Shown here: one piece after another, positions 38,401-42,052 of the stretch
Position numbering within the stretch: position 1 is the stretch's first letter
Layout of the letters: every line of letters starts with the position of its first letter
DNA from: Branchiostoma floridae
Taxonomy: Eukaryota; Chordata; Leptocardii; Amphioxiformes; Branchiostomatidae
Assembly (NCBI RefSeq): GCF_000003815.2
Contig: NC_049981.1
Coordinates: forward strand, 22,189,089-22,253,088
Direction of reading: 5' to 3'
Length of the DNA: 64,000 nt
Translations under genes and position numbers: made by a program
Notes under the pieces: generated by a model
What the model saw: only the letters and a program-made list of their open reading frames with translations
Database searches by the model: none
Told to the model about the DNA's origin: nothing

Positions 38401-39754
38401 ATGACCACTTTCGAACGTACTGTCACAAAGAGTTACAAACACAAGTTATTGACACGTGATATTGTGTATACGTGATGTCACGGCAATTGGTAAAACATAC
38501 CTTGAAAGTTTGGGTCTAAGCTTGCTTACGAGTGAAGCCGACTGTGATCGTCAATGTTGCGATGTCCTCTTTCCGTGCATTTAAAATATACTCAGTGATG
38601 ACGTTATAGATTGGCCATCATCAGATTCTAGTTTATACCTTATAATCCGAAGTATATTGGGAAAAATCACCGTGGCCTCACGCTAGCAAATCTTGCCATG
38701 TAGTGATAAGGTAACTGTATGTGCGCTCGCGTTGCGTCTCTTGAGAAATTTCAAGGGAAAGAGAAAAGGCCTGATTTGACACTCTTCTTCTCTTCTCTTC
38801 TCTCTTTTGTCTTCTCTCTCTTCTCTTCTCTTCTCTTCCCCTCTCTTCTATTCCCTTCTCTTTCCTTCTCTTCTTTTCTCTTCCCTGATCTCTCTTTGTC
38901 TTTATCGCACTCACTCACTCACCCACTGACTCTACTGCGCATTCCGAAACAAAAGGGCTGGATACGATGCAGTATTCATTTCTAGATATGAAACTTTAAA
39001 AAAAAAAACAATAGCTTACTTATTCATTGACCCCCCCCCCTTATTTGCACAACAAAGAAACCGAACAATGAATTTACCTGCATGTTAGGTTGAAAATGGA
39101 TTATTACTGAAATGCCGCCGTTCTAAACTCTTTGTCCTCGGAAACTTAAAGTTATAAATTGAACTAAGAGAACCGGTGATAGAAGAATATAGCTCATGTT
39201 CGTTAAACGATCTAATGTACGTAAGCTTAGTCACCTGGCCACATGGCCGACGCGACATGTGCTCGAACAAACCGGTACAACTACCTACTATGGTGGTAAA
39301 TGGGACACCGTGACCGTCTACACTTTTCCTAACGCCATTTTCTGCATATATTTAAGTCGTTTTACTGCATCTGAGGCTCCTGATCCGTGGGTGGCTCACG
39401 ATTTTCAATGCCACTTTTCAGTGGATGATCATAAGCTGTTAACTGTGGGTTGACGTACCAATTAAGCCTGTCCAAAAACACTCTAACGAACAGGAAACAT
39501 TAGCGCAAACCCGAGCAATAAAAAGCCATAGAAAATCCCCAGCCTTCCTGAAACTCTGTGCAGGTGGCTGGTCCTTTCCACGTTATGAGAGACCTTCTTC
39601 TCACCAAGGCTGATAGCGTCTTTTGTTGCAATATGTAACCATAAATACGTACGGTTCACAAGAGATATAGAGGTAGTTCTCACCCATTATTCTCGCCCGG
39701 TGCAAGCGGGGAAGTTTCCGTGACGGTCCCGTCCGGGTCCACAGCCAGTGACAT
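5352..39754 (-). CDS. SLC6A-like: SLC6 Na+/Cl--dependent transporter, GABA/creatine/taurine subfamily (gene-level entry, 15 coding exons, introns included)
   Basis: Predicted plasma-membrane symporter moving a zwitterionic substrate with Na+ and Cl-. Fifteen exons join in phase from ATG 39754 to TGA 5354-5352, giving about 666 residues (family usually 600-700) with 12 membrane segments. Seen: TM1 [18 protein letters not shown], the EL2 disulfide pair [18 protein letters not shown] before TM5, TM6 [18 protein letters not shown]7 VN(S/T)GTS, TM8 GLDS, and [16 protein letters not shown] in TM10. Phe occupies the TM1 position that is Tyr60 in GAT1 and Asp in monoamine carriers. With [14 protein letters not shown] and SYNKFNNNC this points towards SLC6A8 (creatine), but GAT or TauT-type substrates are not excluded. 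Odd points: two alternative exon 9 copies, GLDSE where GLDSQ is usual, and an insertion of about 10 residues after TM10. Exon structure rests on splice consensus and phase only. Confidence 0.93.
5931..6101 (-). CDS. SLC6A-like: SLC6 exon 14 (TM11 end, EL6, TM12)
   Basis: Acceptor CCTTGCAG|GGTATC, donor TGAG|GTAAGG. Encodes [40 protein letters not shown], then [17 protein letters not shown]. The [10 protein letters not shown] segment is typical of GABA and creatine carriers. 171 bp, phase 0. Confidence 0.95.
6683..6783 (-). CDS. SLC6A-like: SLC6 exon 13 (loop and TM11 start)
   Basis: Acceptor TTTTGTAG|GCAGC, donor ACAATG|GTGAGT. Encodes [20 protein letters not shown] and [13 protein letters not shown]. 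The [10 protein letters not shown] stretch matches the DIxxMIGxRP motif of the family. 101 bp, ends phase 0. Confidence 0.94.
7183..7315 (-). CDS. SLC6A-like: SLC6 exon 12 (TM10)
   Basis: Acceptor ATGCTTAG|GGTGG, donor AACTTTG|GTATGA. Encodes [35 protein letters not shown], then LGDRVGWNF. The stretch after WFYG is about ten residues longer than the usual loop before the RFYDDI-like block. 133 bp, ends phase 1. Confidence 0.93.
7692..7812. mobile_element. Hairpin element, family B, with exact 9-bp target duplication
   Basis: Arms begin TATTCTCCAAGCAGAGGTTG and close with the reverse complement (GCTTGAAGAATA). Inner arms contain the GCGTAGATATA motif. The 9 bases ATCCTGTTC lie directly on both sides (7683-7691 and 7813-7821), a clean target-site duplication. 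No coding capacity. It lies in the SLC6 intron between exons 11 and 12. Confidence 0.88.
7870..8007 (-). CDS. SLC6A-like: SLC6 exon 11 (end of TM8, TM9)
   Basis: Acceptor TTGTCCAG|TTTTGC, donor CCCAG|GTAAGC. Encodes [28 protein letters not shown], and TM9 [18 protein letters not shown]. 138 bp, phase 0 both ends. Confidence 0.95.
8260..8370. mobile_element. Hairpin element, family D
   Basis: The outer sequence AGTTCACCTTTATCC on the left pairs with GATAAAGATGAACTAG on the right. The interior has CTTGATATCCCTA and CAACAGATAGG as in the copy at 45000-45173. It lies in the SLC6 intron downstream of exon 10. Confidence 0.72.
8415..8527 (-). CDS. SLC6A-like: SLC6 exon 10 (TM8)
   Basis: Acceptor GCTGCAG|GTCCTGG, donor GTGAG|GTAAGG. 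Encodes [20 protein letters not shown] then TM8 [18 protein letters not shown]. The Asp of GLDS contributes to the Na2 site in SLC6 proteins. The following residue is Glu, where Gln is usual. 113 bp, ends phase 0. Confidence 0.95.
8573..9035. repeat. Intronic direct duplication between SLC6 exons 9b and 10
   Basis: Two stretches about 355 bp apart (8573-8680 and 8928-9035) share AAAGTCAG, a GGTTGGTTGG run, then TCATAA/AGCTTATAAC and AAGTTCTTAATTT...TCTTGTTACT. They are diverged copies of one intronic block. Next to the second copy (about 8885-8920) is a weak CAGG-rich similarity to the start of exon 10; I cannot tell whether it is an exon relic. Confidence 0.65.
9180..9304 (-). CDS. SLC6A-like: SLC6 exon 9b (TM7, second alternative)
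   Basis: Acceptor GTTCTTAG|GGATG, donor GTCAG|GTAAAC. Encodes [20 protein letters not shown] then [20 protein letters not shown] and SG. It has the same length and phases as 9a. Nine of 42 residues differ from 9a, all conservative or near so, while most third codon positions differ. That pattern means both copies have long been held by selection on protein. The intron between the copies is 710 bp. Confidence 0.92.
10015..10139 (-). CDS. SLC6A-like: SLC6 exon 9a (TM7, first alternative)
   Basis: Acceptor CCCCCACAG|GGATG, donor AATCAG|GTACAG. Encodes [20 protein letters not shown] then [20 protein letters not shown] and SG. 125 bp, phase 2 to phase 1, exactly as exon 9b. The Asn and second Ser matching GAT1 Asn327 and Ser331 (Na+/Cl- ligands) are kept. 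Using both copies shifts the frame and reaches TGA after eight codons of 9b. Skipping both also ends in a stop within exon 10. So exactly one copy must be included. Confidence 0.92.
10405..10500 (+). mobile_element. Penelope-like terminal fragment with degenerate hammerhead-like core
   Basis: CAGTCAGAATTGCCCTGAGGA, stem GGTGAC / ATCACC around AGACG, then AAAACGTC and CTTGGTTGTGTACAA. It matches the copy at 38113-38205 closely. The GAAA box of a hammerhead core is AAAA here, so this copy is predicted to be inactive. Assignment to Penelope-like elements is inference from known hammerhead motifs in those elements. Confidence 0.45.
11342..11445 (-). CDS. SLC6A-like: SLC6 exon 8 (TM6)
   Basis: Acceptor TTTACAG|GTGTGG, donor CACAG|GTGAAA. 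Encodes [20 protein letters not shown] and [10 protein letters not shown]. This is TM6, the unwound segment that binds Na+, Cl- and substrate; the FFSYS serine corresponds to the Cl- ligand Ser295 of GAT1. 104 bp, ends phase 2. Confidence 0.95.
11492..11715 (+). mobile_element. tRNA-derived SINE
   Basis: The head carries a degenerate A box within GTGGCGTCACAGCAGTG (11501-11517) and a good B box GGTTCGAATCC at 11545-11555, with spacing expected of a tRNA gene. A non-tRNA body follows to about 11715. It lies inside the SLC6 intron between exons 7 and 8, opposite to the gene. The end point is approximate and no target duplication was identified. Confidence 0.72.
11725..11880. mobile_element. Family D hairpin element, tandemly duplicated, abutting the SLC6 exon 7 donor
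   Basis: Two copies of a 70-bp block share CCCTAAATACCCTG, AAAAGCAGCGGATAA and GGTTACCTGTGGGTCTCC-type ends. The 17 bases at 11807-11823 and 11877-11893 are identical; the second spans the real exon 7 donor. On the minus strand the intron begins GTAACCTTTATCCG, which is the family D terminal sequence. The first copy (donor position 11812) is a decoy 5' splice site whose use would add 70 nt and shift the frame. Confidence 0.75.
11882..12016 (-). CDS. SLC6A-like: SLC6 exon 7 (TM5 and EL3)
   Basis: Acceptor CTCTCAG|GTTGTGTAC, donor CACAG|GTAACC. Encodes [36 protein letters not shown], and NITRLGDPQ. 135 bp, phase 0 both ends. The donor abuts the end of a family D hairpin element, and a near copy of the donor lies 70 bp further on (see the 11725-11880 entry). 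Confidence 0.95.
12240..12900. other. SLC6 intron stretch without recognised feature
   Basis: Sequence between exons 6 and 7. Open frames of about 70-116 codons on the plus strand have no recognisable domain and no splice or promoter context. No repeat was identified with confidence. Confidence 0.5.
13054..13186 (-). CDS. SLC6A-like: SLC6 exon 6 (TM4)
   Basis: Acceptor TTGCCCAG|C, donor GCAGG|GTAAGG. Encodes [20 protein letters not shown], then TM4 [16 protein letters not shown] and the near-invariant KGVKSTGR motif. 133 bp, ends phase 0. Confidence 0.95.
13578..13721 (-). CDS. SLC6A-like: SLC6 exon 5 (second extracellular loop)
   Basis: Acceptor CCCAAG, donor GGAA|GTACGT. It supplies the second EL2 cysteine and five N-glycosylation sequons (NST, NST, NVT, NAT, NAT) before SLEYW. 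A glycosylated loop here is a hallmark of eukaryotic SLC6 proteins. 144 bp, phase 2 kept. Confidence 0.93.
14750..15375. repeat. 172-bp tandem duplication inside a GATCG-rich repeat element (SLC6 intron)
   Basis: A block beginning TTAAGAACATGTTTCGCTGC at 15029 recurs at 15201 with few changes, both running to CGCCTAATGTGAGG. The outer sequence has AGGGG-type ends resembling the TATTACCCC / GGGGTATTA termini seen at 32745-32965. It is probably a non-autonomous DNA element with an internal duplication. Confidence 0.75.
15736..15880 (-). CDS. SLC6A-like: SLC6 exon 4 (TM3, start of EL2)
   Basis: Acceptor TTCTTCAG, donor ACAG|GTGCGT. Encodes [20 protein letters not shown] (TM3, which in this family lines the substrate site), then [19 protein letters not shown]. 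The last part carries the first of the two EL2 cysteines. 145 bp, ends phase 2. Confidence 0.95.
15906..16065. mobile_element. Hairpin element, family A (diverged copy)
   Basis: Left arm contains ACCAAGCAGA...ATAAGATAGTATCAAAGCTGG and the right arm AGCTTTTGATACT...GTAGGATCTGCTTG. The left arm is shortened. It lies in the SLC6 intron just upstream of exon 4. Confidence 0.85.
16457..16590. mobile_element. Perfect-arm hairpin (about 34-bp inverted repeats)
   Basis: AGAGTACCAATGCATCTTTT followed by GAATAGCCTGAG at the left is mirrored exactly by CTCAGGCTATTC and AAAAGATGCATTGGTACTCT at the right, around a loop of roughly 60 bp. The arms are unusually intact, suggesting a young insertion. The TIR differs from families A-D. 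Confidence 0.85.
16700..17110. repeat. About 208-bp tandem duplication in the SLC6 intron
   Basis: CCGCACTTTTTCTCTACTTC occurs at about 16708 and again at 16916. Both are followed by ACAAGGACA, CTAAAACCGTACGTT, TCATGTCTAAATGCCGAGG and GCAC(C/T)TGTCCTT. The two copies differ by small indels. A palindromic TGACGTCA (CRE-type) lies just beyond at 17160-17167. Confidence 0.85.
18237..18368 (-). CDS. SLC6A-like: SLC6 exon 3 (end of TM1, TM2)
   Basis: Acceptor TTCTACAG|GC, donor CTCAG|GTAGG. Encodes [20 protein letters not shown] followed by LEIALGQF, the conserved TM2 block, and ends with LCPLFS. 132 bp, phase 1 to phase 1. A 7.4-kb intron separates it from exon 2. Confidence 0.95.
18480..18970. 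repeat. GC-rich repeat with ACCCGGGACCC / CACCGTGACATACCCGTG motifs
   Basis: Shares phrases such as ACCCGGGACCC, GCCGTGACCTACCCGTG and GGGCACCGG with 28310-28980 and 29950-30100. The boundaries are not clear. No coding function. It is probably a fragment of an uncharacterised transposon family. Confidence 0.45.
19362..19450. repeat. Dispersed repeat, copy 1 (partner at 58832-58922)
   Basis: GACCGTTTCTAAAATCA, GTTGCTTGA, GAGTAA and ATCTTATTACCTG occur in order here and at 58832-58922 with moderate divergence. One copy lies in the SLC6 intron and the other upstream of the sialyltransferase gene. Confidence 0.6.
20790..21185. repeat. Nested inverted repeats with a family B-like right end
   Basis: GCCGTACCCTGGGAGCCAG at about 20818 is mirrored by CTGGCTCCCAGGATAGCG near 21004. 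The right part ends CTCTGTTTGGAGAGTAC, resembling the family B terminus, with a matching CAAGCACAGG about 115 bp earlier. Old and rearranged; the boundaries are uncertain. Confidence 0.45.
21868..21976. repeat. Short hairpin (ACGCCTGGTCCTTTG arms)
   Basis: ACGCCTGGTCCTTTG at the left is exactly mirrored by CAAAGGACCAGGCGT at the right, around about 75 bp. It lies in the large SLC6 intron between exons 2 and 3. No coding capacity. Confidence 0.75.
23310..24340. repeat. Pair of about 105-bp direct repeats (23310-23417 and 24233-24340)
   Basis: Both copies read GAGAGAAAGAAAGAG(A/G)TCTCTATT, TATGAGGGTCTGTAATGAAC and AAATGTCTGCAAACTTTTG, then AAACGCT. The copies are about 920 bp apart within the SLC6 intron. 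Confidence 0.85.
23458..23665. mobile_element. Hairpin element, family B (diverged)
   Basis: Left TACTCTTTCAAGCAGAGG and right CCTCTGCTTGGAGAGTA. Inner arms mirror each other around TCGGGCTTTCTACTTTGTAC / GTACAAAATAGAATGCCTGA. Flanking 9-mers GATCTGAGA and GGTCAGAGA are a decayed target duplication. Confidence 0.82.
24365..24544. mobile_element. Hairpin element, family A
   Basis: TAATCTCCAAGCAGATCCTA at the left, mirrored at the right by CTGCTTGGAGATTA. Long inner arms include AGCATAAGATA and CAAAAGCTG, with GGAGTGAAGCC facing GGCTTCACTCC. The flanks CTGAACAC / CTGAATCA are only partly matching. Confidence 0.9.
25760..25980 (-). CDS. SLC6A-like: SLC6 exon 2 (N-tail and most of TM1)
   Basis: Acceptor is a long pyrimidine tract ending TTCACAG at 25981. 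The donor is GGCG|GTAAGT. The exon holds an internal ATG at 25961 in a strong GTCACCATGG context, an acidic tail, then TM1 with [20 protein letters not shown] and the YKNGGG turn. It ends in phase 1. If the first exon is absent from a transcript, this internal ATG would give a protein of about 636 residues. Confidence 0.93.
25981..28300. other. Proximal part of the SLC6 first intron
   Basis: No coding exon recognised. AT-rich sequence with scattered repeat fragments. One is at about 27068-27165, with GTGTGGCGGATTCTTTCACG and TGTGGCTCTCCCC, related to the conserved repeat at 58145-58290. If the exon at 39684-39754 is not used, the SLC6 promoter or an upstream non-coding exon would have to lie here or further left on the minus strand. 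Confidence 0.45.
28310..28980. repeat. GC-rich element with TTAAGTC(G/T)GACTTAAAATGAACC termini, interrupted by a family A hairpin
   Basis: TTTAAGTCGGACTTAAAATG at about 28324 recurs as TTTAAGTCTGACTTAAAATG at about 28868, both followed by AACC and GGGACCCG. Between them are GGGCACCGGTGCAATTGGGA and a mirrored CACAATTGG, indicating a larger inverted structure. The family A hairpin at 28430-28613 is inserted within it. Confidence 0.6.
28430..28613. mobile_element. Hairpin element, family A, with 9-bp target duplication
   Basis: TAGTCTCCAAGCAGACCCGA and the right TCTGCTTGGAGGCTA close a long hairpin (TAGTATCAAAGCTGGCAA / TTGCCAGCTTTGATACTAT-like arms). The flanks TCTATCGCC (28421-28429) and TCTACCGCC (28614-28622) are a 9-bp duplication with one mismatch. 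Confidence 0.88.
29040..30560. other. SLC6 first intron, GC-rich stretch without recognised gene
   Basis: Contains a CRE-type TGACGTCA at 29048-29055 and a further copy of the GGGCACCGG-type repeat at about 30060-30110. Open frames of up to about 186 codons have no family signature. No exon is supported. Confidence 0.45.
30561..30783. mobile_element. Hairpin element, family B
   Basis: TACTCTCCAAGCAGAGGTTA at the left and CTGTGCTTGGAAAGTA at the right. Inner arms include GCTCCGGTTGTTTTT / AAAACAACCGGAGC. Flanks CAAAAAAAC and AAAAAAAAC fit a 9-bp target duplication with one mismatch, though in low-complexity sequence. Its interior is close to the copy at 60380-60570. Confidence 0.87.
31384..31525. 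mobile_element. Hairpin element, family B (diverged)
   Basis: CTCTCAAAGCAGACGTTTGG at the left and CAGCTTGGAGAGTA at the right. The inner GGGGAGGAAGACTGTGACC is only loosely mirrored. A poly-G run (31320-31332) lies just upstream. Confidence 0.65.
31666..31840. mobile_element. Hairpin element, family A, with 8-9-bp target duplication
   Basis: TAATCTCCAAGCAGATCCTA and its mirrored right end CTGCTTGGAGATTA. Flanks CTTATATTA (31657-31665) and CTTATATTC (31841-31849) match at eight of nine bases. Inner arms include GCATAAGATAGTA and GCTTTTGATACTATCTTATG. Confidence 0.88.
32159..32313. mobile_element. Hairpin element, family A, with exact 8-bp direct flanks
   Basis: Near-perfect arms starting TAATCTCCAAGCAGATGCTA and ending CTGCTTGGAGATTA, with AGTATCAAAAGCTGG facing CCAGCTTTTGATACT. 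GGCGTGAT occurs on both sides (32151-32158, 32314-32321). One of the best preserved family A copies. Confidence 0.92.
32467..32593. mobile_element. Hairpin element, family B, with 9-bp target duplication
   Basis: TATTCTCCAAGCAGAGGTTG at the left and CATCTGCTTGGAGAGTA at the right. Flanks CTCGGCTGC (32458-32466) and CTCGGTTGC (32594-32602) differ at one base. Confidence 0.87.
32742..32968. mobile_element. Hairpin-ended element with ACCCCTGTCACA / GACAGGGGTATTA termini
   Basis: TACCCCTGTCACAT at the left faces TCGACAGGGGTATTA at the right. Internal copies of CTGTCACATATAAGCC and CGATCGATTTTCG are present. It resembles the element at 14750-15375. No coding capacity. Confidence 0.6.
33905..34024. 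mobile_element. Hairpin element, family B (left end eroded)
   Basis: The right end CCTCTGCTTGGAGAGTA is intact. AAAGTGACCTTTTCCTTATA on the left mirrors ACGAAAAAGGTCAC on the right, and ATTTTTCGACCAG mirrors CTGGTCGAAAAAT at the tip. The left terminal motif is missing. Confidence 0.72.
34101..34220. mobile_element. Hairpin element, family B, with exact 9-bp target duplication
   Basis: TACTCTCCAAGCAGAGGTTG to CAACCTCTGCTTGGAGAGTA, inner arms AGTCGCGTAGATATAGTA / TACTATATCTACGCG. GCTAATCTG is repeated exactly on both sides (34092-34100, 34221-34229). The clearest single example of the family. Confidence 0.94.
34230..36580. other. SLC6 first intron stretch without recognised gene
   Basis: A short hairpin GAGAGGGTTC...GAGCCCTCTC lies near 34540-34565. 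A CRE-type TGACGTCA is at 35884-35891. Several open frames of 60-90 codons have no recognisable domain. No exon is supported. Confidence 0.45.
36830..37040. repeat. Interspersed repeat ending in CAGACAGACAGAC and CCAAAACTATATCTCC
   Basis: The (CAGA)n stretch at about 36934-36953, followed by CCCAAAACTATATCTCC, is the kind of tail seen on short interspersed or RTE-derived repeats of marine invertebrates. A duplicated TTTTCATGGAAATA follows. Class assignment is inference. Confidence 0.4.
37274..37722. mobile_element. Terminal-inverted-repeat element with CAGTCAAACCTGT ends (TA flanks)
   Basis: ACAGTCAAACCTGTCTATAG followed by TGGCCACT at the left is mirrored by AGTGGCCAC...ACAGGTTTGACTGT at the right, with TATA on both outer sides. 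Multiple GTGGCC(A/G)CT motifs lie near each end. No transposase is encoded in about 450 bp. TA flanks suggest a Tc1/mariner-type MITE; a remnant with the same motif lies at about 48690-48720. Confidence 0.82.
37762..38098. mobile_element. Element with CCCCTTCACAC / GTGTGAATGCCC ends
   Basis: GCCCCCTTCACACGAGAG at the left and TTTCAGTGTGAATGCCC at the right. The interior is built of repeated GGAAT / ATTCC words such as GCCGGAATGCCGTCGGAATG. Non-coding; probably a MITE. Confidence 0.55.
38113..38205 (+). mobile_element. Penelope-like terminal fragment with hammerhead-like ribozyme core
   Basis: CTGAGGA (38132-38138), then a perfect six-base-pair stem GGTGAC / GTCACC around AGACG, then GAAA (38157-38160) and CGTC. 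This matches the conserved CUGANGA-stem II-GAAA arrangement of hammerhead ribozymes. CTTGGTTGTGTACAA follows, as in the copy at 10405-10500. Penelope-like elements are known to carry minimal hammerheads. Stem I pairing was not established, so activity is unproven. Confidence 0.5.
38780..38900. repeat. Polypyrimidine (TCTCT/TTC) low-complexity tract
   Basis: About 110 bp of almost pure C and T on the plus strand. The long open frames on both strands here are products of the low complexity and not genes. Confidence 0.9.
39684..39754 (-). CDS. SLC6A-like: SLC6 exon 1 (predicted N-terminal coding exon)
   Basis: Encodes [20 protein letters not shown] plus a few residues, a short cytosolic N-tail. 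The ATG has an ACC context and is preceded directly by an in-frame TGA TTC ACC, which fixes the start. It ends at GG|GTGAGA, phase 2. Joining to the acceptor at 25980 completes a Gly codon and runs in frame through SPGGVT into the MDGPATKT segment. The intron would be 13.7 kb. If this exon is not used, translation can begin at ATG 25961. Confidence 0.72.
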
Positions 39755-40496
39755 GGTGAATCACAAAGTTAGCAGCTCAGCGGTTGTTGTAATGTACCAA
39801 CGTCTCAGGAGGTAGTGATTGCAACAAAACGGCGTTCAGTTGATCTGCTGAGATAAAGGACAGTCCAGCTTTCAGCCCGGTGGCTTCAATGACTTACTTT
39901 GTGTCAACAAACAGTGACTTATTGGCTAGGTAAATGAGGCACTGGTTGTGGTTGCAGGCAATGTTGTTCTTCAACTTCTTGTAGGAAGGAACGCGCCTAT
40001 TTTTAATACATTCTGAGGCACGGATTCCCAAGGCAAACATTCATGTGCTACTGTGTACATGTTGCTTCTTCCGGGGGGCGCTGGTTCAACTTCAATGCAC
40101 ACAAACAACTTTTGACCTTTTTATCTCACTTTGTAGCGTTCCGTATGCGCACGGCTTCGACTTTTTTTGCTTCGTCTTTCAAGTGATCCGTTTTTTTAAT
40201 TACATGCATAGCCTCACGTCGAATCAACAATAACAGGAAAAGTTGCGTTTTACAAACATTTTATGCTATTTTAACAGGTTCAAACGTCATTTTTACTAGT
40301 ACATGTACCTTGTGGCTCTGATATCCTCGTTCTCAGGTGACAACTCTGGTTACGGTCGCATTTGTCTCGTCACGAAAATGCAAATGAGCAAACGCCCGAT
40401 TTCACGACCACGAAATTGGAATATGACCTGACGTTGCGACGTTGCACGTGAGTTGCCCAATCCCAGCACGCGAGGAAGCCCAGGACAGCGATCGTG

Positions 40497-40990
40497 CCCC
40501 ACGACGTATGTCTATGATTCTCAAACTGACAACATACAATTGACGAATCGCTGGGAAAAATGATGCCCCACGACGTATAAACGTTATGTCTAACGTTATG
40601 ATTCTCAAACTGACAACATACAATAATTGACGAATCGCTGGGAAAAATGATGCCCCACGACGTATGTCTATGATTCTCAAACTGACAACATACAATTGAC
40701 GAATTGCTGGGAAAAATGATGCCCCACGACGTATAAACGTTATGTCTATGATTCTCAAACTGACAACATACAATAATTGACGAATCGCTGGGAAAAATGA
40801 TGCCCCACGACGTATGTCTATGATTCTCAAACTGACAACATACAATTGACGAATCCCTGGGAAAAATGATGCCCCACGACGTATGTCTATAATTCTCAAA
40901 CTGACAACATACAATTGACGAATTGCTGGGAAAAATGATGCCCCACGACGTATGTCTATGATTCTCAAACTGACAACATACAATTGACGC
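40497..40990. repeat. Left-arm array of seven 69-bp tandem repeats
   Basis: Units read CCCCACGACGTATGTCTATG, ATTCTCAAACTGACAACATA, CAATTGACGAATCGCTGGGA and AAAATGATG. Variants carry an extra AACGTTAT-type 9-mer or an extra AAT triplet. All indels are multiples of three, so a minus-strand frame stays open across the array. Homogeneous copies suggest recent amplification. Confidence 0.95.
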
Positions 40991-41072
40991 ATCTAACAGT
41001 GCTACCGTAATGATGTGAATATGTGACATATGACAATGCGAAGAACTAATTTTGTCATCTGCCCTACTATGA

Positions 41073-41468
41073 TTTTAAATCTAGTAACATCTGACAATGG
41101 TCCTTACAACCGTGTCAGTTTTTTATCTAAGATCTGACATTGGCCCTTACACCATGTCAGGTTTTCAATCTAACATCTGACATTTGTCCTTACGCCATGT
41201 CAGATTTTTAATCTAACACCTGACATTTTTCATATTATTGTCAGATTTCCTGTCTGACATCTGACAATCATCCTCCAAATGTAAGATTTCTAGTCTAACA
41301 TCTGACACTTTTTGTAGCACTGTCAGATTTTTGAATCAAACATCAAACATTCGTCTTCAAACAGTCAGATTATTTCAATCTAAAATCTGATTTAAAAATC
41401 TGACATGGCGCAAGGACCAATGTCAGATGTTAGATTAAAAACCTGACTCGGTGTAATATTTTAGGTCA
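41073..41468. repeat. Central array of diverged TCTGACA / TGTCAGA repeats
   Basis: About seven degenerate units of roughly 50 bp. Each has ATCTAACATCTGACA followed by a short spacer (TTTGTCCTTACGCCA-like) and TGTCAGATTTTTAATC, so each unit is itself a small inverted repeat. The region is the spacer or loop of the larger palindrome. Confidence 0.85.
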
Positions 41469-41569
41469 TCATAGTAGGGCAGATGACAGAAGTTCTTCGC
41501 ATTGTCATATGTCACATATTCACATCATTACGGTAGCACTGTCAGATGTGAAATCAGATATGACAGAAC

Positions 41570-41907
41570 TGATGTATGTTGTCATCAGTTTGAGAATCAT
41601 AGACAAACGTCATGGGGCATCATTTTTCCCAGCAATTCGTCAATTGTATGTTGTCAGTTTGAGAATTATAGACATACGTCGTGGGGCATCATTTTTCCCA
41701 GCGATTCGTCAATGGTATGTTGTCAGTTTGAGAATCATAGACATAGTCGTGGGGCATCATTTTTCCCAGCGATTCGTCAATTATTGTATGTTGTCAGTTT
41801 GAGAATCATAGACATAACGTTTATACGTCGTGGGGCATCATTTTTCCCAGCGATTCGTCAATTGTATGTTGTCAGTTTGAGAATCATAGACATACGTCGT
41901 GGGGCAC
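41570..41907. repeat. Right-arm array of five inverted 69-bp repeats
   Basis: The reverse complement of the left-arm unit. The innermost copy is the most diverged (CAAACGTCATGG). One copy has lost a base (CATAGTCGTGG for CATACGTCGTGG), which breaks the frame that stays open in the left arm. Confidence 0.93.
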
Positions 41908-42052
41908 GATCTCTGTCCTGGGCTTCCTCGCGTGCCGGGATTGGGCAACTCACGTGCAACGTCGCAACGTCAGGTCATATTCCAATTTCGTGGTCGTGAA
42001 ATCGGGCGTTTGCTCATTTGCATTTTCGTGACGAGACAAATGCGACCGCAAC

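Larger units (their letters stand above)
40349..42052. repeat. 1.7-kb imperfect palindrome between the SLC6 and CISD genes
   Basis: The left arm (40349 to about 41072) and right arm (about 41469 to 42052) are near-exact inverted copies. GGTTACGGTCGCATTTGTCT at the left edge faces AGACAAATGCGACCGCAACC at the right edge. The arms also share CGTGCAACGTCGCAACGTCA, ATCATTACGGTAGCACTG-type and GCAGATGACA blocks. Each arm contains 69-bp tandem repeats, seven at left and five at right, which accounts for the arms' roughly 140-bp length difference. A 400-bp centre is itself repetitive. No convincing target duplication was found. It could be a foldback transposon or a local inverted duplication. Confidence 0.95.

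Noticed and set aside
38678-38985. Lys/Glu/Arg-rich minus-strand and Leu/Ser-rich plus-strand frames
   Set aside because: Both are translations of a polypyrimidine tract.
40370-41029. 219-codon and 196-codon minus-strand frames and a 165-codon plus-strand frame as genes
   Set aside because: They lie entirely inside the 69-bp tandem repeats of the palindrome. Several frames are open at once because the unit is a multiple of three. No start context, splice site or domain supports them.
40497-41907. CRISPR-like array
   Set aside because: Units are contiguous 69-bp tandem repeats with no unique spacers, arranged as inverted arms in an animal genome.
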